From Flavobacterium hungaricum (GTDB lineage: Bacteria; Bacteroidota; Bacteroidia; Flavobacteriales; Flavobacteriaceae): DNA of 64,000 nucleotides. The notes beneath the pieces were generated by a model that worked only from the letters and a program-made list of their open reading frames with translations, was not told where the DNA came from and did no database searches. Of the stretch, positions 35,136 through 44,844 are shown in pieces. The stretch lies in contig NZ_PRDM01000004.1 of the NCBI RefSeq assembly GCF_015182285.1, positions 558,001 to 622,000 of the forward strand. The letters run 5' to 3'. The translations under genes were made by a program, and so were the position numbers. The stretch's first letter is position 1. Each line of letters starts with the position of its first letter.

Positions 35136-38100
35136 ATGAAGAAAATTTTACTCTTATTTACTGTTTTTATTAATTGTTTGTGCGTTTTTGCGCAAGAAAC
35201 TCACCCGAATTCCTCCAATACTTTGTTATTAGAAGATAAAAATGGTCATCTCATTCAAGATTTGGAACAGCAAAAACAATTTTTGAAAATTAGGGAGGAA
35301 AAGATGAAAGCAGAAATGCTGGATTTGCAAAAAGTAATTTTGAATTCTAAAGAGGGAAATTTTACTTCAAAAACAGCTGCTGCTCTTCAGGGGGTAGAAA
35401 TGTGTACCAATGGAGGTTTTGAGCAATATGAAACTGTAAACGGAAATAGTTATCTGAAGAATTTTCTTTACACTATAGGTGATCCTCCTGGTCCAACGCA
35501 ATGCCGATCGATTACGAATACCGCAGATGCATACATCAATCGCTATAATCCTAATAACATGAACATTATGGCAACTGGTGTTTCTGCCAATTTGGTTGAT
35601 CCTTATATCGGAGACATTAAGGCATTTGACCAGTATGCTCTTAAAATTAATTATGAGAACTCCTCTACTTACGGCGCTATTGTTCAAGGAAAAAGGTATA
35701 AAACGAATAATGAAAATTATCTAAAATTTAACTACAAAGCGGTATTACAAAGTGTGTACGACAATAGCCACACTGATAATCAAGCTTTTGTAAAAGCACG
35801 AATTTTAGATAAAAATAAGACGGTTGTTAGTGAATTTTGTTTGGTAGGAGATGAAAAAAATTGCATTTTCAGCAAGGTTCCGAGCCAAACTTCTGATTTT
35901 GTTACTTTATACACTACCAATTGGCAATCAGGATTCTTGGACATTTCATCAATTCCTAATAATGAAGAATTTACCGTTGAATTTATGGCTTCAAGATGTG
36001 GATTGGGCGGGCATTTTGGGTATATGTATATTGATGATGTTTGTACCTTACATTCTGCAGAAAATCTGCAAGGCTCTATAGAACTTGATCCTTTGAATAA
36101 AGTTTGTCCAAATTTACCGATTTCAGTATGCGGCAGTTATACTATTCCTAATTCTGGAGGAATTTCTGCATCAGTAAAAAAAATCACTTTAAATGTTTAC
36201 AACAGTAATAACGTGTCGGTTTATAGTACCTCAACTACTTCAAGTTTAGACACAACAAATAAAAAATTTTGTTTCACATTAAAAACCAGTGATTTTCCAA
36301 ATATTACAAATGCTAATTATAATGTAGGCGTACAAATTGATTATGACATTTCTGGAACTTCCTGCGCAGGAACCACATTTAATTCTGCCATAGATGCTGA
36401 CGCAAATCCTGGCTGGGATGTTTCTTTTTTGAACTGCTCTTCAAGTTGTGCCATTAATGTAACGACCGCCAAAATATCTCAATGTGATGCAAACCGTGAC
36501 GGAAGTGAAAATTTTGATTTGTCTACATTAAATCCTTTAGTGGTTGCTTCTACATCGGGTTTAAATTTTAGTTATTTCAAAAACTATAACGAGGCAGATT
36601 CCAACTTGAATGCTATTACCAATTTTACAAGTTATCCAAGTTCAAGTGCTTCTATTTTTGTCAGAGTGAGCAAGGATGCAACTTGCTACAAAATTATTTC
36701 TGTCAATCTAGAGGTACGAAATCCGACAGCAAATATTACAGGTATCTTAAATGTCTGCTCTGGAAGCACTGTATTAACTGCTTCTCCAGGAGCTTCGTAT
36801 TTATGGAGTACTGGTGGAACTACGCAAAGTATTACGGTAACTTCGTTAGGAGATTATTCTGTTACTGTCACAGATTCTTTTGGATGCGCCAGCAATGCAA
36901 CTGTCACTATAGAACCAAGCCAAACTGCCGTTTCTCCTGTCTTGCAGATTACGCAGCCCTCTTGTTTTGTCTCCACAGGAACAATAAAAATAACTTCACC
37001 AGCATCCCAATATAGTTTTGATGACGGCTCAACTTGGGTCGCAAGCGATACAAAGAGTAATTTATATCCTGGAACTTATTTAGTAAAAATAAAGACTGTA
37101 AACGGATGTACTTCTTATTCTCAAAGTGTAACTATTACAGCTGCTTCAACTTTGTATCCCAATTATACTTATACCAATCCTTTATTTTGCGGAGATACCG
37201 GCCGTATTACCATTACAACTCCAGCCGCATCCTATAGTTTTGATGATGGTATAACTTGGGTAACTAATGCTACTGCTAACAATCTTTTACCAGCAAATTA
37301 TAAAATTCGCACCAAAGACTTACAAGGTTGTATTTCGTCGGCAAACAATGTACTCATCAGTAGTAATACATTGGAAACCCCAACTTACACAATCGTATCA
37401 CCTGCTTGTACTGCAAAAGGAAGTATTACCATTAATACACTTTCTGATTTTTACACTTTTGATGGAGGAACTACTTGGGTTACAAACAATACAATGAGTA
37501 ATTTAAATCCAGGAAGTTATCCTTTAGGAATTAAAAATGCTTTAGGCTGTACTTCCAATTACACTTATGCCTATTTATATGCTTATGAAAATTCATCTCC
37601 TCAATTTACAACGGAACAGCCTGTTTGCGGAACAGACGGAAGCATCACTATTACCACACTTGCAGATTCGTATAGTTTTGATAATGGAGTAACGTGGACC
37701 AGCAATAATGTTAAGATTTTACCTTTTGGAAACTATCAAATAAAAACAAAAAACAGTGCGGGATGTATTAGCGCTAGTAGTTATGTTTATTTAAATCAGC
37801 CTTATCTGAATTCGCCAATTATTACCGAGGAACAGCCAACTTGTGGTGTCAACGGAAAAATCACTATTAACTCCTTATCAGATTTTTATAGTTTTGACAA
37901 TGGTGTAACTTGGACAACTCTCAATTCTAAGTCATTACCTCCCGGCATTTATAGCATAATTACAAAAAACAATCTTGGCTGTACGTCTTATCCAAGAAAT
38001 GTTTTTTTAAATAACCCCAATATAGATTTACCTGATTATACTGTTGTTCAGCCTACTTGTACGTCTCAAGGAAGTATTACAATAAATACAACTGCTAGTT

Positions 38101-41100
38101 CCTATAGTTTTGATGGTGGTAATACTTGGGGAACTTCTCCTTCTTTATCCAATCTTAATTCTTCCAGATATTACAGCATTAAAATAAAAAACAATTTAGG
38201 ATGTGTTTCTAACTCTGTGAGTGTTTTAATCAACAACGCATACTTTCCTGATCCTGATTATACAGTTACCAATCCAAGCTGCGGAAATGTTGGCAATATT
38301 ACATTCAATACTATTGCAGATTATTACAGTATCGATTATGGAAGAACCTGGAGTACAAATAACGTTTTTAACAATTTAAATCAAGGATCTTACTATTTAA
38401 TGATAAAAAAAGATAATTGTACATCCAATTACATTTCTATTTATCTGGATGCTTCGAAGCTGGCATCACCCAAATTAACTATCATTCAGCCACTATGCGG
38501 AACAAAAGGCACTATTAAAATCAACACTCCTGCAAGCTTTTATAGTATTGACGGGATAAATTGGGGGACAAATCCTGTTTTTTCGAATCTTTCAGCAGGA
38601 TATTATTTTCCAGCTATCAAAGATGCCCAAGGTTGTGTTTCTAACTCAAACGGGATAATGCTTCAAGAATTTTATCTCCCGGCTCCCACCTTTAAAACAA
38701 CACAACCTACTTGTGGAGCTGGCGGAATTATAACCTTTACTTCAACTCAAGCACAATACAGTATAGATGGAGGCAGAACCTGGAGTACTAATCCTGTATT
38801 TACTAATTTAAATCCGAATACTTATTATTTAATGGTAAAAAATGCTTCTGGATGCACATCTAATCCATACGCCGCTTACACAAACATAGATCAATATTAT
38901 CTACCTAATCCAGATTTTACATTAATTCAACCAACATGCGGCATCAATGGTAGTATTACTGTTGCAACAGTTGCAAGTTTTTATAGTTTTGACGGTGGTA
39001 ATACTTGGACTACTAACCCCGTTCTTACAGGACTTACTTCTGGTTATTACAACATCATCATAAAAAATGCAGCGGGTTGTCGATCTAATACTTTATCAAT
39101 TACCATTAATCCTTATTATCTTCCAAATCCAAATATAAAAATAGTACAGCCCAGCTGCGGAAATGGAGGAAGTATTACCGTTACAACTCCTGCCGCCAAT
39201 TATAGTTTTGATGGAGGAAATACTTGGACTACAAATCCGATTTTATTAAATCCCGCAAATTCGTCTTATAACATCGTTATTAAAAATGCAACAGGCTGCA
39301 AATCAAATTCACAATATGTCTACATAAACAAGTACTATCTGTCCTCACCAAACATAAGTACTATTCAACCTACATGTAGTACGCCTACTGGAACTATAAT
39401 AGTAAATTCTACAGCAGACCAATATAGTTTTGATGGAGGAATAACTTGGACTACAAATCCTGTAAAGAAAAATTTAGCCGGGGGCTCATACACTGTGATA
39501 ATAAAAAATGCTTTGGGCTGTACCTCTTCCGGCAATTATATCTATATAAATACTCCTCCGTCAATTCCTGCTGCACCAGCTGTAACGATTGTTCAACCTT
39601 CTTCCTGCGGTGCCACTGATGGCAGTATAACCGTAACAACATCAGCCATAAGTTATAGTTTCAATGATGGAAATAGCTGGACAACAAGTCCTACTAAAAT
39701 AAATGTAGGGGCTGGTACCTACATTATTAAAATCAAAACAAATTCATATAACTGCGAATCAGCAACCACTGTTATCAATTTGAGTTCTGGTACTACAATT
39801 GCAGCTCCAGCTTTTAGTGCTACTCAGCCAAGCTGCAACTCATCAAAAGGTTCTATTACCATTACAACAAATGCCGCAACTTATAGCTTTGACAATGGAT
39901 TGACTTACGTTTTTTCTAACACAAAAACAGATCTTTCGCCGGGTATTTATTTTGTAAAAATTAAAAACGCAGCAGGTTGTGTTTCAGATGCTGCTCCAGT
40001 GACGATCTCCACATTAGCACCGCTTTCAGCTCCTGCCTTTACAGCTATTCAACCTACTTGCACCAATTTTACAGGATCAATTTCAATTAATACCGCCGCC
40101 GATTTTTATAGTTTTGATAACGGAATCACGTTTGGGACATCCAATACAAAATCTAATCTAGCTGCCGGAACTTATAATTTGATGATTAAAAATAATTCTG
40201 GTTGTACTTCTCTTGCTGCAAACGTCACTATACAGCCTGCTCCTGTAATTCCTGAAGCACCACAAGTTGTAGTCACAGATCCAATTGGTTGTACTTCGGC
40301 TACAGGGAATATTATGGTTTCTACCGTTGCGAATCTCTATAGTTTTGATGATGGTCTAACGTGGGATACCCGCAATAGTGCCAATTTATCTCCCGGAAGC
40401 TATTTTATCCGAATAAAATACACCAATGGCTGCGAATCTATTGCGTATAAAGCAACAATTAATACAGCGCCAAATGCTCCTGCAACTCCTACTACAACTA
40501 TTACTCAACCTATCACTTGCAGCAGTCCATTTGGTTCAATTTCTATTACAAGCACTGCTGATCAATATAGTTTTGACAATGGTAAAAATTATGCAGCCAA
40601 TCCAAATTCAGGAAATTTAATAGCCGGGACTTATATGGTTCGTGTTAAAAACAGCAGCGGCTGTGAATCTGCTCCATTCTCTGCAACCATTAATCCTCCA
40701 ACAGATTATCCTAGCAATCCTGCATATATAACTATACAGCCCGATTGCAATAATCCTAATGGCAGCATTACAATTACCGACGCTGCACCAGAATATAGTT
40801 TCGATGATGGTGTTACATGGACTACAACTGCAATGAAATCAAATCTTGCCCCAACGACCTATTTTATTAAGGTAAAAAATAATAACGGCTGTGTTTCAAA
40901 TGCAACCACAGTTACCCTGACTCCTTTTACAAATTTTACTCCAAAGCCAGCTTTAGCGAGTCCTCAAACATTCTGCATTCAACAGATTGCGACATTAAAT
41001 TCAATTACTATCACAGGACAAAATATAAAATGGTATGACACATTAATAAATGGATCTCTTTTGAGTAATGCAGTTTTGCTTCAAAACAATACAACATATT

Positions 41101-42365
41101 ACGCTTCGCAAACTATAAATGGCTGTGAAAGCGAAAGAATTGCTGTATCCATAAAAATTCAAGATACTGCTGTCCCATCTGGAGATGCTAATCAAACATT
41201 TTGTACTGGACAAAATCCAACTTTAGCAAACATTAAAATTACGGGGACTTCTATAAAATGGTATAATGCATTAACAAATGGTTCATTGTTACCAGAAACA
41301 ACAACTCTAATAAATGGAAAAACCTATTACGCATCTCAAACAGAAAACAATTGCGAAGGTTCTAGATTGGGTGTTACAGTATCACTTGTAAGTACACCTT
41401 CTGCTCCAAATGCAAAAGGCAGTCTTTCTTTTTGCAAAAGCGATAATCCATCATTAGCCAGCATTCAAATGACAGGTCAAAACCTAAAATGGTACGATAC
41501 TAATTTCTCTGCAGCCGCTTTGCCCAACACCACTATTTTAGAAAACAATAGAACTTATTATGCTTCACAAACAATTGGGTGTGAAAGTGATAGAACGCCA
41601 ATTCTAGTTCGCGTTTATGACACTGCAATGCCAGCAGGTAAAAGCAGCCAGCAGTTTTGTATTGATGAAATTGCAACAATTGAAGATCTGAATATTTCTG
41701 GAACCGCACTGAAATGGTACGATACGCCAGCAAAAGGAAACATTTTAGCTGAAACCACTTTATTAGAAAGCAAAATATACTACGCTACACAGACACTAAA
41801 TAACTGCGAAAGCCAAAGATTTGCTGTAACTGTAAAAATACAAGATACCCCTATACCGAATGCTGATTCTCCGCAGCAATTCTGTATTCAGAAAAATGCA
41901 AGAATTAGAGATATTAAAATCGCAGGAGAAAACATTAAATGGTATGAAACTGCCTCATCTACTATAGCGTTATCCGAAATAACGGAACTTGTAGACGGAA
42001 TCACGTATTATGCATCACAAACTATTAGTAACTGCGAAGGTGACAAAATTCCTGTTACAGTAAATATTCTTGGAGCTACAACTACAGAATGTATCCATTT
42101 TGTAGATGAACTTCCATATCCAAAATTCTTTACCCCAAATAATGATGGGCATAATGATACATGGACTATTGATTTTATCTATTTAGCGCCAAATAGTGGA
42201 ATTAGAATTTTTGACCGCTACGGAAAATTCATCAAAGAATTACGTCCAGATAATTCTTGGGACGGGACTTACCTGGGTCACCACGAACCTTCTTCAGATT
42301 ATTGGTTTACTGTTACGAGATTAAACGGAGTAGAATTTAGAGGACATTTTACTTTGAAAAGATAA
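35136..42365 (+). CDS. Giant SprB-repeat adhesin with gliding-type C-terminal sorting domain
   Basis: 2409 residues. A signal peptide ends at CVFAQ (residue ~20). Then a coiled-coil-like stretch (~33-72), a beta-rich N-terminal domain (~85-310; MCTNGGFEQYE), two further Ig-like units, and 18 SprB-type repeats of 72-77 residues (~604-1940) with the pattern QPTCG..GSITI, YSFDGG.TWTTNP, GxYxIxIKN..GC.S. Five Ig-like repeats follow (~1944-2315; IKWYD, YYASQT, NCES). The end (~2327-2409) is the CHU_C/gliding-motility C-terminal domain (FFTPNNDGHNDTW, RIFDRYGKFIKEL, SWDGTY), a type B signal for type IX secretion. The family serves surface adhesion and possibly gliding. It has its own promoter and terminator. 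Confidence 0.93.
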   Translation: MKKILLLFTVFINCLCVFAQETHPNSSNTLLLEDKNGHLIQDLEQQKQFLKIREEKMKAEMLDLQKVILNSKEGNFTSKTAAALQGVEMCTNGGFEQYETVNGNSYLKNFLYTIGDPPGPTQCRSITNTADAYINRYNPNNMNIMATGVSANLVDPYIGDIKAFDQYALKINYENSSTYGAIVQGKRYKTNNENYLKFNYKAVLQSVYDNSHTDNQAFVKARILDKNKTVVSEFCLVGDEKNCIFSKVPSQTSDFVTLYTTNWQSGFLDISSIPNNEEFTVEFMASRCGLGGHFGYMYIDDVCTLHSAENLQGSIELDPLNKVCPNLPISVCGSYTIPNSGGISASVKKITLNVYNSNNVSVYSTSTTSSLDTTNKKFCFTLKTSDFPNITNANYNVGVQIDYDISGTSCAGTTFNSAIDADANPGWDVSFLNCSSSCAINVTTAKISQCDANRDGSENFDLSTLNPLVVASTSGLNFSYFKNYNEADSNLNAITNFTSYPSSSASIFVRVSKDATCYKIISVNLEVRNPTANITGILNVCSGSTVLTASPGASYLWSTGGTTQSITVTSLGDYSVTVTDSFGCASNATVTIEPSQTAVSPVLQITQPSCFVSTGTIKITSPASQYSFDDGSTWVASDTKSNLYPGTYLVKIKTVNGCTSYSQSVTITAASTLYPNYTYTNPLFCGDTGRITITTPAASYSFDDGITWVTNATANNLLPANYKIRTKDLQGCISSANNVLISSNTLETPTYTIVSPACTAKGSITINTLSDFYTFDGGTTWVTNNTMSNLNPGSYPLGIKNALGCTSNYTYAYLYAYENSSPQFTTEQPVCGTDGSITITTLADSYSFDNGVTWTSNNVKILPFGNYQIKTKNSAGCISASSYVYLNQPYLNSPIITEEQPTCGVNGKITINSLSDFYSFDNGVTWTTLNSKSLPPGIYSIITKNNLGCTSYPRNVFLNNPNIDLPDYTVVQPTCTSQGSITINTTASSYSFDGGNTWGTSPSLSNLNSSRYYSIKIKNNLGCVSNSVSVLINNAYFPDPDYTVTNPSCGNVGNITFNTIADYYSIDYGRTWSTNNVFNNLNQGSYYLMIKKDNCTSNYISIYLDASKLASPKLTIIQPLCGTKGTIKINTPASFYSIDGINWGTNPVFSNLSAGYYFPAIKDAQGCVSNSNGIMLQEFYLPAPTFKTTQPTCGAGGIITFTSTQAQYSIDGGRTWSTNPVFTNLNPNTYYLMVKNASGCTSNPYAAYTNIDQYYLPNPDFTLIQPTCGINGSITVATVASFYSFDGGNTWTTNPVLTGLTSGYYNIIIKNAAGCRSNTLSITINPYYLPNPNIKIVQPSCGNGGSITVTTPAANYSFDGGNTWTTNPILLNPANSSYNIVIKNATGCKSNSQYVYINKYYLSSPNISTIQPTCSTPTGTIIVNSTADQYSFDGGITWTTNPVKKNLAGGSYTVIIKNALGCTSSGNYIYINTPPSIPAAPAVTIVQPSSCGATDGSITVTTSAISYSFNDGNSWTTSPTKINVGAGTYIIKIKTNSYNCESATTVINLSSGTTIAAPAFSATQPSCNSSKGSITITTNAATYSFDNGLTYVFSNTKTDLSPGIYFVKIKNAAGCVSDAAPVTISTLAPLSAPAFTAIQPTCTNFTGSISINTAADFYSFDNGITFGTSNTKSNLAAGTYNLMIKNNSGCTSLAANVTIQPAPVIPEAPQVVVTDPIGCTSATGNIMVSTVANLYSFDDGLTWDTRNSANLSPGSYFIRIKYTNGCESIAYKATINTAPNAPATPTTTITQPITCSSPFGSISITSTADQYSFDNGKNYAANPNSGNLIAGTYMVRVKNSSGCESAPFSATINPPTDYPSNPAYITIQPDCNNPNGSITITDAAPEYSFDDGVTWTTTAMKSNLAPTTYFIKVKNNNGCVSNATTVTLTPFTNFTPKPALASPQTFCIQQIATLNSITITGQNIKWYDTLINGSLLSNAVLLQNNTTYYASQTINGCESERIAVSIKIQDTAVPSGDANQTFCTGQNPTLANIKITGTSIKWYNALTNGSLLPETTTLINGKTYYASQTENNCEGSRLGVTVSLVSTPSAPNAKGSLSFCKSDNPSLASIQMTGQNLKWYDTNFSAAALPNTTILENNRTYYASQTIGCESDRTPILVRVYDTAMPAGKSSQQFCIDEIATIEDLNISGTALKWYDTPAKGNILAETTLLESKIYYATQTLNNCESQRFAVTVKIQDTPIPNADSPQQFCIQKNARIRDIKIAGENIKWYETASSTIALSEITELVDGITYYASQTISNCEGDKIPVTVNILGATTTECIHFVDELPYPKFFTPNNDGHNDTWTIDFIYLAPNSGIRIFDRYGKFIKELRPDNSWDGTYLGHHEPSSDYWFTVTRLNGVEFRGHFTLKR
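36946..40965 (+). repeat. Array of 18 coding repeats (~220 bases each) in the adhesin
   Basis: Each unit encodes one SprB-type module. Core DNA such as TATAGTTTTGATGGAGG recurs with few changes in the middle units, while outer units are more diverged. Such identity could allow copy-number change by recombination. Confidence 0.85.
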
Positions 42366-42405
42366 AATGCAAAAGCCCTTTCGATTGAAAGGGCTTTTGC
42401 ATTTT
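42364..42405. terminator. Bidirectional terminator between adhesin and hydrolase genes
   Basis: AAATGCAAAAGCCCTTTC and its perfect inverse around loop GATT, flanked by A and T runs, between convergent genes. The adhesin stop codon lies at the foot of the stem. Confidence 0.93.
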
Positions 42406-42409
42406 AAAA

Positions 42410-43786
42410 TTATTTTACCTGCGATAAAATCCAACCAGAGATTTCTTCTAATGCTATTGGAGAAAATGTTTGCTCAATAGCACCATATTCCGCTGGAGAA
42501 CCCGTTTTGCATTCCTGAAAAAAATGATTCAAATCTGGGAGATTTTTTGTGGTCACTTTTTTATTTCCACCGCTTAATACTGCCGTCTTAACAGCTTGTA
42601 AATTTACTTCGGCAGGAACTTGCAAATCTTTCGAACCATTCAGTGCCAAAACTGGGCATTTTACTTTCTTAAACGCAGTCGTAGGATCAAACCTCAAAAA
42701 ATAATACATCCACGGATTCAATACGCTTTCTGACATAATTGTTAATTGATCATCAGTTGTAGTGACTCCAAGTTTCGACTTAAAATAATTGCTGACTTCT
42801 GTTTTTAATTTTTCGTCGTTTGAAGTTGAATTCAAAATAATTTTATAAACACCACTATAAACATCTTTACTTTTTAAAATTTCTGTTTCAGAAATTCCCA
42901 TTTGACGTTCAATAAGTTCTCTTTGGAGCAGCAATAATTTATCTCCGCGAAGTCCGGGTCCTGCCAATGAAACGATATAATTTATATCTTTTGAATTTCC
43001 AGCCACAATCGCATTAATTACTCCGCCTTCGCTGTGGCCTACAAGTCCAATTTTATTTTTATTGATTTCTTTTCTGGTTTTCAAATAAACAACAGCAGCT
43101 TCTACATCTTTAGAAAAATCAGCTGTTGTAGCTTTACTAAAATCTCCAGTCGATTTTCCCGCTCCACGATCATCAAATCGCAAAACTCCAATCCCTTTTC
43201 TAGTTAAATAATCGGCTAAAACAAGAAAGGGTTTGTGTCCTAAAATTTCTTCATCCCGATTTTGCTTGCCGCTCCCCGATATTAAAATCACAACGGGAAA
43301 ATTCCCTTCTTTTTGAGGCAATGACAAAGTTCCTGCTAAAACAACATTGTCAATTTTATTCTCAAAAGCAACATCTTCAGTATAATAAGGATAAGGTTTT
43401 TGCGGTTCCTGTGCTCTTACGATTATGTCTTTTTTAACCACTTCGCGAGACAAATCTAAAGCTATATTCTGACCGCCTTGCTTAAAATTACCCGTAATAA
43501 TTTGATCTTTATTGAGCGTTCCTTCATACGTTATTCCAGCATCTTTTATTTCTAATTTTAAAACAGAATTTTCAAAAGCAGTTGTGGTAACTGGAATTCC
43601 GTTAACCTTTTGATCCGGACTGTCCATTGTAGCACTAAATCTGTTTTCGGTTTTAAAAATATTAAATACAATTCTGACCTGCATTCCCTGAACTTTTAAA
43701 AGTCCATTCCACTTCCCGGTAATTTCTTGTCCAAAAGTCAGAGCAGATATGAAAACTGCCATAAAACATAGTATTTTTTTATTCAT
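42410..43786 (-). CDS. Secreted alpha/beta hydrolase (dienelactone hydrolase/BAAT-like)
   Basis: 458 residues from the second of two in-frame ATGs, 18 bases apart, created by a duplication; the first gives 464. Signal peptide MNKKILCFMAVFISALTFGQ. A short beta domain (~20-115; GKWNGLLKVQGMQVRIVF) precedes the hydrolase fold (~130-458) with LISGSGKQNRDE (oxyanion region), nucleophile motif GLVGHSEGG, ALNGSKDLQV (Asp) and LPDLNHFFQ (His). Similar proteins are annotated as serine aminopeptidase-like esterases. It is last in an operon with SdpR and SdpI-type genes, 37 bases after the latter. The substrate is unknown. Confidence 0.87.
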   Translation of the reverse strand: MNKKILCFMAVFISALTFGQEITGKWNGLLKVQGMQVRIVFNIFKTENRFSATMDSPDQKVNGIPVTTTAFENSVLKLEIKDAGITYEGTLNKDQIITGNFKQGGQNIALDLSREVVKKDIIVRAQEPQKPYPYYTEDVAFENKIDNVVLAGTLSLPQKEGNFPVVILISGSGKQNRDEEILGHKPFLVLADYLTRKGIGVLRFDDRGAGKSTGDFSKATTADFSKDVEAAVVYLKTRKEINKNKIGLVGHSEGGVINAIVAGNSKDINYIVSLAGPGLRGDKLLLLQRELIERQMGISETEILKSKDVYSGVYKIILNSTSNDEKLKTEVSNYFKSKLGVTTTDDQLTIMSESVLNPWMYYFLRFDPTTAFKKVKCPVLALNGSKDLQVPAEVNLQAVKTAVLSGGNKKVTTKNLPDLNHFFQECKTGSPAEYGAIEQTFSPIALEEISGWILSQVK

Positions 43787-43814
43787 TTTATATAGATTAT
43801 TCATTTTATATAGA
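43779..43814. repeat. Perfect 18-base tandem duplication at the hydrolase start
   Basis: The 18 bases at 43779-43796 are repeated exactly at 43797-43814. On the minus strand each unit contains CTATATAAAATGAA, so two in-frame start codons with the same leader result. Confidence 0.95.
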
Positions 43815-43823
43815 GCTGTTAAA

Positions 43824-44483
43824 TTAAAGCCTTGCTTCTTTTTCTATCTGTTTAAATTTAAAATATGAAAATAGGATCGGGACAATGGCATTTATAATCG
43901 TGACTGTGATCAAGGTATTTTTTGTTATTTCTTTAGAGAAAATCAAACATGAAATTAAAATGAGAAAACCTCCCAGCATCCAAATTTTACCTGCCATAAG
44001 GTGTGTCGCTTTCCAAACTTCTTTGTTTTCAAGAGTCCAAGGAGTCTTTATTCCGATAAAATAATTGGGTTGTATCACTTTAAAATAATTTCCTAAAGCA
44101 ATAAATAATATTGCAGCCGGCATATAAAGCAAACTCGGATTGGGCATTTCTTGATTTTTAGAAAAATAGATAATGATAATTGCCAGACAAGAGAAAAATA
44201 ACAGCAGGATAAATTTTAGCTGATAAAATTTATTCCCCATAATCGTAAGTCTTTTTTTAGGATCAATTTTGGGCAAAAACAACATTAAAAGATAAAAAAA
44301 TACAGTCATAAAAGAGGTCATCAATATCAGAGTATATTTTTCGCCCCAATTATCAACCACGCCATCATAATTCCAATGCAACGGAACTCTGTTTGGAATA
44401 CTTTCCCAAATTATGTACAAATAAACTAAAGGTGTCAAAACAATTCCAATCAATGGAAGCTCTTTTTTAAAGTCAAAATTCAT
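43824..44483 (-). CDS. SdpI family membrane protein (DUF1648 + SdpI)
   Basis: 219 residues with about six membrane segments. The N-terminal DUF1648 region carries IPNRVPLHWNYDGVVDNWGEK (~28-48; a conserved extracytoplasmic loop). The C-terminal SdpI part has FIGIKTPWTLENKEVWKATH (~142-161), the diagnostic loop. In Bacillus SdpI gives immunity to the SdpC toxin and sequesters SdpR; in most other bacteria the role is unknown. It lies six bases after the SdpR-type repressor gene. No SdpC-like toxin gene is present here. Confidence 0.87.
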   Translation of the reverse strand: MNFDFKKELPLIGIVLTPLVYLYIIWESIPNRVPLHWNYDGVVDNWGEKYTLILMTSFMTVFFYLLMLFLPKIDPKKRLTIMGNKFYQLKFILLLFFSCLAIIIIYFSKNQEMPNPSLLYMPAAILFIALGNYFKVIQPNYFIGIKTPWTLENKEVWKATHLMAGKIWMLGGFLILISCLIFSKEITKNTLITVTIINAIVPILFSYFKFKQIEKEARL

Positions 44484-44489
44484 TTCTAG

Positions 44490-44744
44490 TTATTTTTTAA
44501 AAGTTAATATCCATTGCAAAACATCTTCCATTATGGTGGTATTGATAGAATAAATGATGAATTGCCCGTTTTTTTCAGATGTAATTAAATCGGCACGTTT
44601 CAAAATATCCAAATGATGAGAAATACTGGGTTTTGAAATATTAAAAGCATCGGCAATTTCTCCTGCAGATAAATCTTTCTCTTTTAAAAGTTCCAGAATT
44701 TCCCTTCTTGTGGCATCATTGAGCGCCTTAAAAATTTCATTCAT
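44490..44744 (-). CDS. SdpR-like ArsR family autorepressor
   Basis: 84 residues from ATG at 44744 (an upstream TTG at 44765 overlaps the operator). Winged helix covering nearly the whole protein: ALNDATRREILELLKEKDLSAGEIADAF, then recognition helix ISKPSISHHLDILKRADLI and the wing EKNGQFIIYSIN. No metal-binding Cys motif, matching SdpR rather than ArsR/SmtB sensors. It is the first gene of an operon with SdpI and the hydrolase, and probably represses its own promoter through the palindrome just upstream. Confidence 0.88.
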   Translation of the reverse strand: MNEIFKALNDATRREILELLKEKDLSAGEIADAFNISKPSISHHLDILKRADLITSEKNGQFIIYSINTTIMEDVLQWILTFKK

Positions 44745-44754
44745 GATATTTATA

Positions 44755-44776
44755 TATTTAGACAAATATCTAAATA
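44755..44776. promoter_or_regulatory. Palindromic operator upstream of the SdpR-like gene
   Basis: TATTTAGA-CAAATA-TCTAAATA: perfect 8-base arms with a 6-base spacer, ending 11 bases before the ATG. Position and symmetry suit a dimeric ArsR-type repressor. Confidence 0.6.
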
Positions 44777-44792
44777 CTTATTTAACTGACAA

Positions 44793-44828
44793 AAAAAAAG
44801 CAGCAATTTTTATATTGCTGCTTTTTTT
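44793..44828 (-). terminator. Terminator after the MHS transporter gene
   Basis: GCAGCAAT and ATTGCTGC arms between A and T runs, 17 bases past the transporter stop and before the SdpR promoter. Confidence 0.85.
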
Positions 44829-44844
44829 ATATTTAAAATTGCCT

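Noticed and set aside
35367..35687. Minus-strand open frame within the adhesin gene
   Set aside because: Antisense to a continuous 2409-codon frame with its own promoter and terminator.
42410..44765. SdpR/SdpI genes considered as a toxin-immunity or toxin-antitoxin system
   Set aside because: No SdpC-like or other toxin gene is present; the third gene is a secreted hydrolase. Kept only as a regulated operon.
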